A stretch of DNA of 64,000 nt from Diphasiastrum complanatum (Eukaryota; Streptophyta; Lycopodiopsida; Lycopodiales; Lycopodiaceae). Made by a program: the position numbers and the translations under genes. Each line of letters starts with the position of its first letter. Positions within the stretch are counted from its first letter, which is position 1. Positions 9,921 through 20,792 of this stretch are shown here, in pieces. The notes beneath the pieces were generated by a model. It had not been told where the DNA came from, did not search any database, and saw nothing but the letters and a program-made list of their open reading frames with translations. Where the stretch lies: positions 44,522,044 to 44,586,043 of the forward strand of contig CM055107.1 in the NCBI GenBank assembly GCA_029204225.1, in the 5' to 3' direction.

Positions 9921-11762
9921 ATGACCACTCCTCAGGGACCTGATCAACCCCCGGAGAGAGGCTTCGACGAACTTGAAACAGAAGCCTTGGCTTACAGAAA
10001 AGGGAAGGAACCCATGGAAGTGGAAGAACAGGAACAGTTCGCCGAAGAACTCGACGAACTGGTTACCAAGGAGCAGTTCCTCCAATTGGTAACAGAGGTG
10101 GATGAACTGAAGCTGGCATTAGCCAATTTCAAGTCCAGTGTGGACGACTCGTTCGCTGAACTCAAAAACTTGATTTTGAGTTCCGCGAAAGGAAGCCTTC
10201 CCTCCACTTCTCAGTTATCCCCTTCTCCACTTCCATCAGTTTCGGGTGAGACTTTACGGTCTCACCCCAGTGTTTTTAAAGATTTAAAGCCTCCTACTTT
10301 TAATGGGGAAGAGAAAGATAGAAATGCAGATATTCTACAAACCTTCCTCAGCAAATGGAAGAACATTCATGCTCTTAAACAGACCCCTGACCATTTGCAA
10401 GCAATTGAGGCCAGTCTTTCTTTAGGGCCTATGGCCTATAAGTGGTGGTTAAATCTCCAGGAGACTGGGCAGACTCCCCGGTCATGGAAAGCTTTTGAAG
10501 AAGCTTTCCTAAGAGAATTTCTACCAGAGAATGAACTTGATAGAGCCTGGGAAGCCTGGGAAAGAACAGTAATGGACAAGTCCCTCATCCAATATATCTC
10601 GCAGTATCGAGAGGCAATTTTAAAGATTAAAAATATGGATGACTATCAAAAAATCAGGGGATTTGTCCGTGGCCTCAAAGATGAATATAAAGTAGAGGTC
10701 CAGAGAAACTCGCCTACTACCCTTGAGCAAGCTCTCAGATATGCTCAAATCTATGATGATTCAGTGGGTAGGAAGAGAGCGAGACAACAACCACTTTCTG
10801 AGCAGCTTCCTCAGAAAGACTTTCAATTTAAAAAGAAATTTTTAAAAAGAAAGAAAGAAGATAAATTTAAAGGTGAAGCTCCTCAGAAACGCCCTTCACT
10901 CATACAGCCCTTAAAACCAGATGATTTTGAGAAAGCCAAACAAGAACGTTTGTGCTTTGTGTGTATGGGCAAGGGACACACAGTCAGACAGTGTCCCAAG
11001 GGGCCTTTCACTAAAAAAGATAAGAAAGATAAAAAACAAGTTCATCTTGTTCAGACTGTATGTTTCCCCAGTGACTCGGCAGCTTCCGAGATCAAAGTGT
11101 ATCATGAAGATCATGAACACTGTTGCCAGCTGACCTCTGCAATGCTAGCGAGACCCTTCAGCTTTGGGCCGCATGACCTAGTACGTATGCATGGGAAAGT
11201 TGGTAACCAGTCAGTAAGAGTCATGGTTGATGATGGGGCAACCCATAATTTCATCAACCACACCCTGGTTAAAAAGCTTAAACTACCAGAAGTACCTAGT
11301 CAGCATAGGTACATAGTTTCATTAGCTAAGGGTGAAGATAAAAAAATATGGGAAACTATGGTAAGTAAGTTAAATCTTGGTATTCAGGGGTACCAAGATC
11401 AAATAAACTTTCAGATAATGCACCTGGATCGAACAGACATTGTTCTCGGGAGAGATTGGCTCTACAGTTTAGGACCTTCCCTCCACAGAAACTATCAGGA
11501 GAACACCCTCAGCTTTCAGTATAAAGGCCGAGAGATCCAGTTGCATGGGGAGCATGATGTTCCCAACAGCCCTATGGTCTGCAATTCAGAGCTCTGTCAG
11601 CTAATCGGAGACGAAGACCATCAGGTATTCTTATGTGACTTTCAGTTTATTCCTGAAGTTTCTATTTCCAGTTCTATTCAGCAGAAAATCAGTAAATTAG
11701 AAACTTTATTGTCTAAATTTAAAGATGTTTTTCCTGAAGATTTGCCGTGTAATAGATCCTAA
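9921..11762 (+). CDS. Family A gag-protease, truncated at the start of RT
   Basis: The frame opens [10 protein letters not shown] with an acidic, coiled-coil-prone N-terminus. The gag capsid region follows ([18 protein letters not shown]), then a CX2CX4HX4C zinc knuckle ([14 protein letters not shown], near residue 345) that binds the RNA. The aspartic protease loop is [10 protein letters not shown] near residue 435, with the second flap motif [10 protein letters not shown]. It is nearly identical to A4 up to [11 protein letters not shown]. There an inverted LTR interrupts it, and the last few codons to the stop at 11762 are LTR sequence. There are no internal stops, so this half could still yield gag-like protein. 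Confidence 0.92.
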   Translation: MTTPQGPDQPPERGFDELETEALAYRKGKEPMEVEEQEQFAEELDELVTKEQFLQLVTEVDELKLALANFKSSVDDSFAELKNLILSSAKGSLPSTSQLSPSPLPSVSGETLRSHPSVFKDLKPPTFNGEEKDRNADILQTFLSKWKNIHALKQTPDHLQAIEASLSLGPMAYKWWLNLQETGQTPRSWKAFEEAFLREFLPENELDRAWEAWERTVMDKSLIQYISQYREAILKIKNMDDYQKIRGFVRGLKDEYKVEVQRNSPTTLEQALRYAQIYDDSVGRKRARQQPLSEQLPQKDFQFKKKFLKRKKEDKFKGEAPQKRPSLIQPLKPDDFEKAKQERLCFVCMGKGHTVRQCPKGPFTKKDKKDKKQVHLVQTVCFPSDSAASEIKVYHEDHEHCCQLTSAMLARPFSFGPHDLVRMHGKVGNQSVRVMVDDGATHNFINHTLVKKLKLPEVPSQHRYIVSLAKGEDKKIWETMVSKLNLGIQGYQDQINFQIMHLDRTDIVLGRDWLYSLGPSLHRNYQENTLSFQYKGREIQLHGEHDVPNSPMVCNSELCQLIGDEDHQVFLCDFQFIPEVSISSSIQQKISKLETLLSKFKDVFPEDLPCNRS

Positions 11763-12105
11763 CACCACAGTAGGGCAAACACTAACTGATCCACCCAACC
11801 TTGCCTACTCCCTGATATAGAGTAAGCCCCTCCTAGCCCAGTGTGAGGACTGGTAGCATGCTACTGCCAAGTGTCGGCCACGTGGCACTGACGTGGCCGA
11901 CTGCACGTCGGGACCCAACTGGGGGCCCTATCCTGCTGACAGGGTCCCTAGGCTGTGTTAGGCCCGCCATGGCTATGGACCGTGCTGGGGCACACTACTC
12001 ACACTGTCTTGCCCTGTTGGTCATGTACGCTGGACACGACCCTGACTGTGGTATCTGACCTATCTGTGTTCTCTAGGGTTCGGCACTGGTTACGAGCTCG
12101 TAACA
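11748..12105 (-). repeat. Family A LTR, inverted
   Basis: A complete 358-bp LTR in reverse orientation, joined directly to the gag-protease frame on its left. On its right is the PPT-like pyrimidine run (CTCCCTCCCCCTTAAG) and the inverted pol arm. It is the 3' LTR of the inverted copy. Confidence 0.95.
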
Positions 12106-12116
12106 CTCCCTCCCCC

Positions 12117-14181
12117 TTAAGAACCGTCTTGGTCCTCTAAGACAAAGTCTGGAAAAATCTTGCGAAGGACGCTGCCTCTTTCCCAAGTGGCATTCTCAAC
12201 AGACTGATCATTCCACTTAACCAGATATTCTCGGTATAGAGTATGACGAGTCTGCGTCTCTCTACTATCAAGAATTTCCTCTGGTTCATGTGGAGGTTGT
12301 TGAGGATCCAATGGGAGAACTAGAACACTGTCCCCTACCAGATTATCTGATCTGGTTAAGGCTTTTCGTAACTGACTTACATGAAAAACTGGAAAAACCT
12401 TACTGATGTGTGGGAGTTCTAGTTCATAGGTGACCTCGCCTAGTCTCCTACTGATGGTAAAGGGACCACAATACCTTGGAGACAACTTAGCACACACTCC
12501 TGATTTGATGGTTTTAGAGTCAACTGGGACTCTCAAGTAGACTTTCTCACCAGTGGAGAACTGCACATCCCGTCTGTGTGGATCTGCATAATGCCTGGCT
12601 CGATCCTGGGATTGTCTAATGCTACGCTTAGCATGTTCTATCATCTGGTTTAGGTCTTCTAAAAAGTTTCTGGCTGCTTCAACTTTTTCTTGTTTAAACC
12701 CTACAGCTGTGGGTGAGCGTGGCTGAAAACCGTACATCAGCATAAATGGGCTGTATCCCGTAGCTGAATGTTTGGTACTGTTGTAAGCAAACTCTAATAT
12801 CGAGAGATACTCCTCCCAATTAGTCTGCCTCTTGCTGACGTATGCACGAAGCATATCCTCCAGCACTTGATTTACCCTTTCTGTTTGACCGTCCGTCTGT
12901 GGATGGTCGGTGGTACTCATATTAAGTTTAGTATGGAGATGATGGAATACTGCCTTCCAAAAATTTCCAGTAAACTTACTGTCCCGGTCGCTGACTATGC
13001 CGGAAGGTAGACCGTACAATTTAAATAGCCCGTCTACAAACAACCTCGCTAACTTTGGAGCTCTAACGGTTGTTTTGGTCGGAATAAAATGAGCCATTTT
13101 GGTCAGACGGTCAACTGTGACCCATATAGCGTCATTACCCTTTTGGGTTTTAGGCAGGCCTACTATAAAATCCATGGAGATACTCTCCCATTTACCAGCT
13201 GGTATTTCTAAGGGATGCAACAACCCTCCTGCCTTTAAACGCTCTGCTTTATTTACTTGACATTTCTGGCAACTGGTTACATACTGGTGGACGTCCTTTT
13301 TCATACTGGGCCAGAAAAATTGCCTACGAAGAAGCTCATAGGTCTTCTGTATGCCTGGGTGTCCCGCGCTAGGATTGTCATGACATTCATATAGGACCTG
13401 CTGCCTATAATCCTCTGAATTGGGGACACATACTCTATCTCTATAGAGCAAGTACTCATCCTGAATGGAATACTGTTTCCATTTGAATCCTTGAGTCAAC
13501 TGACCCTCAACCACTGGGGTTTGCTTGGGTAATACAGGCTCAGAATCCTCAACGTCATCTGACGACGTATACTCGGACTCATCATCATCCTCAACGGAAG
13601 CTGCCGTATTCTTGGATGAACTGGCACCAGCCCCGGGAACTGGTTCTGGAGTCTGTAACTGTCTGTTCTGGACTGAGTTCCAGATAATAGAGAAGAATGC
13701 ATCATGCTGGCATTTCCCTCTCAAGGACTCGAGTAACTCATTACGAATCTGAGTAAAACTCAGCTCGTTTATCATAGGCATTCTGCTAAGGGCATCTGCT
13801 ACTGTATTGAATTTTCCACGCCTATATCTGATAGACATGTCAAACTCTTGCATCAACTCTGCCCAACGAGCTTTCCGACCTCTAAGCTCAGGTTGATTGC
13901 AAAGGTATCTGAGACTCTCATGGTCTGTCAGGACCTCAAAGTTGGCACCATACAAATAATGCCTCCAAGTCTTAAGGGCATGGACTATAGAAAAGAGTTC
14001 CTTTTCATAGGCACTGTACCTAGTCTGAGCTGGCTCGAGTTTTTTACTCTCGAACGCAACTGGTCGTCCACCCTGAGTTAGCACAACGCCTACTGCAAAG
14101 TCGCTAGCATCTGTTTCGACCACAAATGGCTGATTGGGGTCGACGACTTTTAAGACTGGTGCTGTAGCTAAGGCTGTTTTG
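12117..14181 (-). CDS. Family A RNase H-integrase-chromodomain, inverted arm
   Basis: An uninterrupted minus-strand frame covers the C-terminal part of the polyprotein. RNase H comes first ([29 protein letters not shown]). Then integrase follows, with an HHCC finger (HPGIQKTY...CQKC) and DDE residues in [21 protein letters not shown] and [13 protein letters not shown] module (RYCGPFTI) and a terminal chromodomain ([10 protein letters not shown]...NATWERG) complete it, ending at the stop at 12117. No start codon of its own exists: the frame enters from LTR sequence at 14182. It pairs with 15947-17959 as the left arm of the 2382-bp inverted repeat and, unlike that arm, has no stop. Confidence 0.9.
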
Positions 14182-15946
14182 AGAGTAGTGTGCCCCAGCA
14201 CGGTCCATAGCCATGGCGGGCCTAACACAGCCTAGGGACCCTGTCAGCAGGATAGGGCCCCCAGTTGGGTCCCGACGTGCAGTCGGCCACGTCAGTGCCA
14301 CGTGGCCAACACTTGGCAGTAGCATGCTACCAGTCCTCACACTGGGCTAGGAGGGGCTTACTCTATATCAGGGAGTAACCAGTGCCGAACCCTAGAGAAC
14401 ACAGATAGGTCAGATACCACAGTCAGGGTCGTGTCCAGCGTACATGACCAACAGGGCAAGACAGTGTGAGTAGTGTGCCCCAGCACGGTCCATAGCCATG
14501 GCGGGCCTAACACAGCCTAGGGACCCTGTCAGCAGGATAGGGCCCCCAGTTGGGTCCCGACGTGCAGTCGGCCACGTCAGTGCCACGTGGCCGACACTTG
14601 GCAGTAGCATGCTACCAGTCCTCACACTGGGCTAGGAGGGGCTTACTCTATATCAGGGAGTAGGCAAGGTTGGGTGGATCAGTTAGTGTTTGCCCTACTG
14701 TGGTGTTAGGATCTATCACACTGGTAGATCCTAACACCACAGTAGGGCAAACACTAACTGATCCACCCAACCTTGCCTACTCCCTGATATAGAGTAAGCC
14801 CCTCCTAGCCCAGTGTGAGGACTGGTAGCATGCTACTGCCAAGTGTCGGCCACGTGGCACTGACGTGGCCGACTGCACGTCGGGACCCAACTGGGGGCCC
14901 TATCCTGCTGACAGGGTCCCTAGGCTGTGTTAGGCCCGCCATGGCTATGGACCGTGCTGGGGCACACTACTCACACTGTCTTGCCCTGTTGGTCATGTCA
15001 GGTTGGGTGGATCAGTTAGTGTTTGCCCTACTGTGGTGTTAGGATCTATTACACTGTAGTGTTACGAGCTCGTAACCAGTGCCGAACCCTAGAGAACACA
15101 GATAGGTCAGATACCACAGTCAGGGTCGTGTCCAGCGTACATGACCAACAGGGCAAGACAGTGTGAGTAGTGTGCCCCAGCACGGTCCATAGCCATGGCG
15201 GGCCTAACACAGCCTAGGGACCCTGTCAGCAGGATAGGGCCCCCAGTTGGGTCCCGACGTGCAGTCGGCCACGTCAGTGCCACGTGGCCGACACTTGGCA
15301 GTAGCATGCTACCAGTACCAGTGTAATAGATCCTAACACCACAGTAGGGCAAACACTAACTGATCCACCCAACCTTGCCTACTCCCTGATATAGAGTAAG
15401 CCCCTCCTAGCCCAGTGTGAGGACTGGTAGCATGCTACTGCCAAGTGTCGGCCACGTGGCACTGACGTGGCCGACTGCACGTCGGGACCCAACTGGGGGC
15501 CCTATCCTGCTGACAGGGTCCCTAGGCTGTGTTAGGCCCGCCATGGCTATGGACCGTGCTGGGGCACACTACTCACACTGTCTTGCCCTGTTACCAGTGT
15601 AATAGATCCTAACACCACAGTAGGGCAAACACTAACTGATCCACCCAACCTTGCCTACTCCCTGATATAGAGTAAGCCCCTCCTAGCCCAGTGTGAGGAC
15701 TGGTAGCATGCTACTGCCAAGTGTCGGCCACGTGGCACTGACGTGGCCGACTGCACGTCGGGACCCAACTGGGGGCCCTATCCTGCTGACAGGGTCCCTA
15801 GGCTGTGTTAGGCCCGCCATGGCTATGGACCGTGCTGGGGCACACTACTCACACTGTCTTGCCCTGTTGGTCATGTACGCTGGACACGACCCTGACTGTG
15901 GTATCTGACCTATCTGTGTTCTCTAGGGTTCGGCACTGGTTACGAG
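14179..15946. repeat. Scrambled concatemer of family A LTR fragments
   Basis: About seven truncated LTR pieces lie end to end: + 14179-14378; + 14376-14726 (lacking its first bases); - 14723-14998; + 14999-15054 (3' end only); + 15060-15316; - 15320-15593; - 15594-15946. Several junctions retain the CTGGT (or ACCAG) that in an element follows the LTR as the first bases of the PBS spacer. So these pieces derive from LTR-plus-PBS molecules rather than from 3' LTRs. Junctions share a few bases of microhomology. Open frames of about 71 codons repeated here are antisense LTR sequence, not genes. Confidence 0.85.
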
Positions 15947-17959
15947 CCATTTGTGGTCGAAACAGATGCTAGCGACTTTGCAGTAGGCGTTGTGCTAACT
16001 CAGGGTGGACGACCAGTTGCGTTCGAGAGTAAAAAACTCGAGCCAGCTCAGACTAGGTACAGTGCCTATGAAAAGGAACTCTTTTCTATAGTCCATGCCC
16101 TTAAGACTTGGAGGCATTATTTGTATGGTGCCAACTTTGAGGTCCTGACAGACCATGAGAGTCTCAGATACCTTTGCAATCAACCTGAGCTTAGAGGTCG
16201 GAAAGCTCGTTGGGCAGAGTTGATGCAAGAGTTTGACATGTCTATCAGATATAGGCGTGGAAAATTCAATACAGTAGCAGATGCCCTTAGCAGAATGCCT
16301 ATGATAAACGAGCTGAGTTTTACTCAGATTCGTAATGAGTTACTCGAGTCCTTGAGAGGGAAATGCCAGCATGATGCATTCTTCTCTATTATCTGGAACT
16401 CAGTCCAGAACAGACAGTTACAGACTCCAGAACCAGTTCCCGGGGCTGGTGCCAGTTCATCCAAGAATACGGCAGCTTCCGTTGAGGATGATGATGAGTC
16501 CGAGTATACGTCGTCAGATGACGTTGAGGATTCTGAGCCTGTATTACCCAAGCAAACCCCAGTGGTTGAGGGTCAGTTGACTCAAGGATTCAAATGGAAA
16601 CAGTATTCCATTCAGGATGAGTACTTGCTCTATAGAGATAGAGTATGTGTCCCCAATTCAGAGGATTATAGGCAGCAGGTCCTATATGAATGTCATGACA
16701 ATCCTAGCGCGGGACACCCAGGCATACAGAAGACCTATGAGCTTCTTCGTAGGCAATTTTTCTGGCCCAGTATGAAAAAGGACGTCCACCAGTATGTAAC
16801 CAGTTGCCAGAAATGTCAAGTAAATAAAGCAGAGCGTTTAAAGGCAGGAGGGTTGTTGCATCCCTTAGAAATACCAGCTGGTAAATGGGAGAGTATCTCC
16901 ATGGATTTTATAGTAGGCCTGCCTAAAACCCAAAAGGGTAATGACGCTATATGGGTCACAGTTGACCGTCTGACCAAAATGGCTCATTTTATTCCGACCA
17001 AAACAACCGTTAGAGCTCCAAAGTTAGCGAGGTTGTTTGTAGACGGGCTATTTAAATTGTACGGTCTACCTTCCGGCATAGTCAGCGACCGGGACAGTAA
17101 GTTTACTGGAAATTTTTGGAAGGCAGTATTCCATCATCTCCATACTAAACTTAATATGAGTACCACCGACCATCCACAGACGGACGGTCAAACAGAAAGG
17201 GTAAATCAAGTGCTGGAGGATATGCTTCGTGCATACGTCAGCAAGAGGCAGACTAATTGGGAGGAGTATCTCTCGATATAAGAGTTTGCTTACAACAGTA
17301 CCAAACATTCAGCTACGGGATACAGCCCATTTATGCTGATGTACGGTTTTCAGCCACGCTCACCCACAGCTGTAGGGTTTAAACAAGAAAAAGTTGAAGC
17401 AGCCAGAAACTTTTTAGAAGACCTAAACCAGATGATAGAACATGCTAAGCGTAGCATTAGACAATCCCAGGATCGAGCCAGGCATTATGCAGATCCACAC
17501 AGACGGGATGTGCAGTTCTCCACTGGTGACAAAGTCTACTTGAGAGTCCCAGTTGACTCTAAAACCCTCAAATCAGGAGTGTGTGCTAAGTTGTCTCCAA
17601 GGTATTGTGGTCCCTTTACCATCAGTAGGAGACTAGGCGAGGTCACCTATGAACTAGAACTCCCACACAGCAGTAAGGTTTTTCCAGTTTTTCATGTAAG
17701 TCAGTTACGAAAAGCCTTAACCAGATCAGATAATCTGGTAGGGGACAGTGTTCTAGTTCTCCCATTGGATCCTCAACAACCTCCACATGAACCAGAGGAA
17801 ATTCTTGATAGTAGAGAGACGCAGACTCGTCATACTCTATACCGAGAATATCTGGTTAAGTGGAATGATCAGCCTGTTGAGAATGCCACTTGGGAAAGAG
17901 GCAGCGTCCTTCGCAAGATTTTTCCAGACTTTGTCTTAGAGGACCAAGACGGTTCTTAA
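15947..17959 (+). pseudogene. Family A RNase H-integrase-chromodomain, right arm
   Basis: The same region as the inverted arm, on the plus strand, entering from LTR sequence at [11 protein letters not shown] and ending at the normal stop after EDQDGS. A TAA at about 17279-17281 (in the Leu of the integrase motif SILEFAYNS) splits it into two frames, 15953-17281 and 17333-17959. A few other differences from the left arm were noticed (for example GDKVYL against GEKVYL). A PPT (TTAAGGGGGAGGGAG) precedes the 3' LTR. Confidence 0.9.
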
Positions 17960-17970
17960 GGGGGAGGGAG

Positions 17971-18328
17971 TGTTACGAGCTCGTAACCAGTGCCGAACCC
18001 TAGAGAACACAGATAGGTCAGATACCACAGTCAGGGTCGTGTCCAGCGTACATGACCAACAGGGCAAGACAGTGTGAGTAGTGTGCCCCAGCACGGTCCA
18101 TAGCCATGGCGGGCCTAACACAGCCTAGGGACCCTGTCAGCAGGATAGGGCCCCCAGTTGGGTCCCGACGTGCAGTCGGCCACGTCAGTGCCACGTGGCC
18201 GACACTTGGCAGTAGCATGCTACCAGTCCTCACACTGGGCTAGGAGGGGCTTACTCTATATCAGGGAGTAGGCAAGGTTGGGTGGATCAGTTAGTGTTTG
18301 CCCTACTGTGGTGTTAGGATCTATTACA
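17971..18328 (+). repeat. Family A LTR (3' LTR of composite)
   Basis: A complete 358-bp LTR directly after the polypurine tract, followed by TSD TGGAG at 18329-18333. At least one base differs from the 5' LTR at 8853 (the GGCAGGCC/GGCGGGCC site). So the insertion is young by LTR divergence, if the two were identical at insertion. Confidence 0.95.
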
Positions 18329-18333
18329 TGGAG

Positions 18334-18486
18334 GCTGAGAGAGCCGACATAGAAGAGGGCTTGGAGATACAGGGTATTACCCAGGCTGCTAGGGAAATTG
18401 AGACGGGCATGGCTTCCACTTCCTCTCATGCTTCTTCATCACACTTAGTGAGTTGTGACGTGAGTCGTGACCCCCCGACTTACTAG
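18334..18486 (+). pseudogene. hAT1 transposase, C-terminal tail
   Basis: After the TSD the hAT1 frame continues for 50 codons (EAERADIEEG ... SRDPPTY) to a TAG. The tail is Ser/Glu-rich without a domain. The continuity across the TSD shows that this was the intact C-terminus before the family A insertion. Confidence 0.8.
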
Positions 18487-18969
18487 TGACCAGAAAATTG
18501 AAATACAATTTATAATTTACAATTTACAACTTACAATTTAAATGACAATTCATTGTAGCTTATAAGCTATTGTACATAAAAGATAGTCCATCGATGATAG
18601 TAGTAAGTACATACTTGAATACTTCAAAGTTGACTCATGAGTCATGACACATGCACAAATCGCAATGCACACAACACATCACAGTCTCAGACATCCAAGA
18701 ACTTCTTGAAATTATAAATAGTAAAGTTACAAATTGTACAGTAGTGTACTGATCATTGACAAATCACAAATTACAATTCAAGAATTGGAAGTTTAAACTT
18801 TAGTCTTTAAAGTAAAAAAGCATAAATAACAAGAGTTTCAAGCATAGCCTCCAAGCTCCAACCTAAGGCCTCATGAGTCACATGTATAACTATTATGCTA
18901 AAGCCTAGAAGATGCTACTATGTTGAGTACTAAGTGCTCTAGCCTCTAGCTGCCCGCCCCGAAAGTTGT
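18487..18969. other. AT-rich DNA between hAT1 and hAT2
   Basis: No gene is seen. The stretch 18500-18545 repeats TTTACAATTTACAAC-like words and similar words recur near 19230. This is probably hAT1 3' non-coding DNA, or spacer between the two convergent transposase genes. Confidence 0.4.
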
Positions 18970-20200
18970 CATCGTGAAGGCACTGGCATGGCCTCAGGCT
19001 CAGGGTCATCCTCCCCATCATGAGGCTCACCCTCATCCTCATCCTCACCCTCAATGGTGGATTCCTCATCTGAGTTAGAGGGACTCTCAAAGGTGTCTGA
19101 GTCCCCAACTAGATGGCTTGGACCCTCTCATGCCCTTCTAGTCCTACGTGATGCAACAGCTCGAGTGGTAGGCCCTGCACAGTGCACACAACGAAATTGG
19201 AATCGGGATTTAGGATCGACATTATTTTTAACATACAAATTACAATTTACAATCTAGTATCTAGTATATCTACAAAGTACTAATATAAAGCAGTGAAGCA
19301 GGGAATCAGGAATTGAAATCAACCTGCAGATGCTAAGGCTTCCCAATGTAGTATAGCATACACATCCTCCTCCTATTGTGATCTTGGAACCTTTGCCACA
19401 TCGATTTCATCAGAATTAACCTATAGGATTAAGCCAGGATCTCGATTTTAAGTACTGGTAATTGATTTCAAAAAAAATAGCAAATTTAAACGTTGAAGCC
19501 TAAAGGTTCTTAGTCCAAACTCTAGACAAATCATGGTAGAATCTACAGAATTTAGATTACTTGTATGGGCTCCTTGGTCTCCCTTAGCTTCTTTAGAAGT
19601 CGTAGGTTGGCATGCACAAACGCCAACCTCTCTCCAACTGCATAGTAGAAAGTCTATTCCTCCTCGTCGTATAAATCAGAGACAACACACTCCAATTTCT
19701 CTCGCATGCAACTATTGCATAGTCTTGTGAGAGCACATGGATGGCAAGCCTTTGCGACTTGGGAACATCATTCCCATACTTCATCCACCATAAAACAGGG
19801 CGCAATTGCCCTTGCCTCAACTGAGCACCTAGACGCCCGGAATCAAGGCCCTCGGTCCTGAACATTCAACATTCAACACCATTCAAAATAGCAAATACTA
19901 AATACTTGTTACTAACTCAAACTTCCGTACATGCTACATAGATGAAATTTGTATCATGATGGCACTAAGTAATAAGTTATAACTACCAAGTACTAGCTAG
20001 TAGCTTGTAATTACTAAGTACATACCTAAATACATTCAAGTCATCCATGAGTTCATCTTGATCCCTAGGATTACGATAGACAGAGGAGACGTAGGAATGC
20101 CATCCTTGCTTGAGCTATCGATCATGCAATTGATTCTCCCTCCTCCATCGTGGATGAAGCAAGGTAGTCATGGCATGCAGAGGTTGATGGAACAACTACC
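18970..20200 (-). pseudogene. hAT2 transposase, C-terminal exons
   Basis: Three minus-strand blocks separated by intron-like DNA are visible. 20190-20030 encodes PLHAMTTLLHPRWRRENQLH, then a TAG, then LKQGWHSYV. It ends at a GTATGT donor. 19865-19560 encodes the hAT dimerisation motif (VLWWMKYG, LAIHVLSQDYAIVACERNW, TRRN), with a 2-nt insertion before LAFVHANLRLL. 19130-18975 encodes a very acidic tail (SDEESTIEGEDEDEGEP) ending in a stop. The BED and most of the DUF659 parts are absent. It is a decayed relative of, not a copy of, hAT1, and lies tail-to-tail with it. Confidence 0.75.
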
Positions 20201-20391
20201 ACCTATCTAGAAATAGGCCCCTTACTTCTTCTAGCCTGCAAACAATCAAGAGTGAACATTCACGTCTCAAGAACCCAGATTCTAATTTCCGATTATCAAT
20301 ATCAAAATTGCAAATACTCATTACTATTAACTAGTCATGAATGTTCAATGAAGAATCAACTTTCGACGTAGTAATATACCTGTCAGCATCT

Positions 20392-20792
20392 AAGTTATGG
20401 ACTCGGCTCATTACATTCGCCGCGTCCATTTACATTTACTTTACTTTATGCATAAGCAGGCCTTGGGCCCTTTTTATTCATTGGTGACACTTAGACTATG
20501 GTTGGCCTTTGGCCTTATTATTCATTATTGGGCCATTTGGACATATTACTAGAAAGTGGGGGCCTTCTTGGAGGGCGCACTATTATCCCTCCCATATGGG
20601 CCCTAGCCACCGGAAGCTTCCTTTTAGTAGGCTATAAGTAGGGAAACTGTGTCATTTGTTATTCAGCTGATGATATTGATCTCTCTCTTTAGTCTCCTTA
20701 ATCTCTCTCTTTCTTGCTTTCTAGGGTTAAGTCTTGCTTATGTGCTGCTTTCATAGCTTAGCTCTAGATCAGTTGTGGCTCTATTCGTAACT
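20392..20792 (+). repeat. B1 5' LTR
   Basis: About 401 bp running from AGTTATGGACTCGG to TATTCGTAACT, followed immediately by the Met primer-binding site TGGTATCAGAGC at 20793. The same start, preceded by a GGGGAG polypurine tract, recurs at 32232 and in reverse at 50188 and 63037. Ends are AGTTA/TAACT rather than TG/CA. Confidence 0.8.

Larger units (their letters stand above)
8853..18328. mobile_element. A1/A2 composite: rearranged family A Ty3/gypsy insertion, 9.5 kb
   Basis: The outer parts form a plus-strand family A element: 5' LTR, leader and gag-protease on the left (to 11747), then RNase H-integrase-chromodomain and 3' LTR on the right (15947-18328). The RT section is missing. Between them lies an inverted LTR and pol (11748-14181) and a patchwork of at least six LTR fragments (14179-15946). 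The inverted arm 11748-14129 and the right arm 15947-18328 are both exactly 2382 bp and nearly identical, so the insert contains a large stem with a 1.8-kb loop. TSD TGGAG flanks the whole. It either inserted as an already rearranged cDNA or was rebuilt after a nested insertion of a second copy. Confidence 0.88.

Noticed and set aside
14104-15908. A recurring 71-codon open frame (MRTGSMLLPSVGHVALTW...) found many times in the window
   Set aside because: It is the antisense strand of the family A LTR. It recurs because the LTR recurs, and the copies are too young for open frames to indicate selection.
14379-15945. CRISPR-like or satellite array of repeats in the LTR island
   Set aside because: Units are truncated LTRs of unequal length and mixed orientation, in a plant nuclear context, with no unique spacers.
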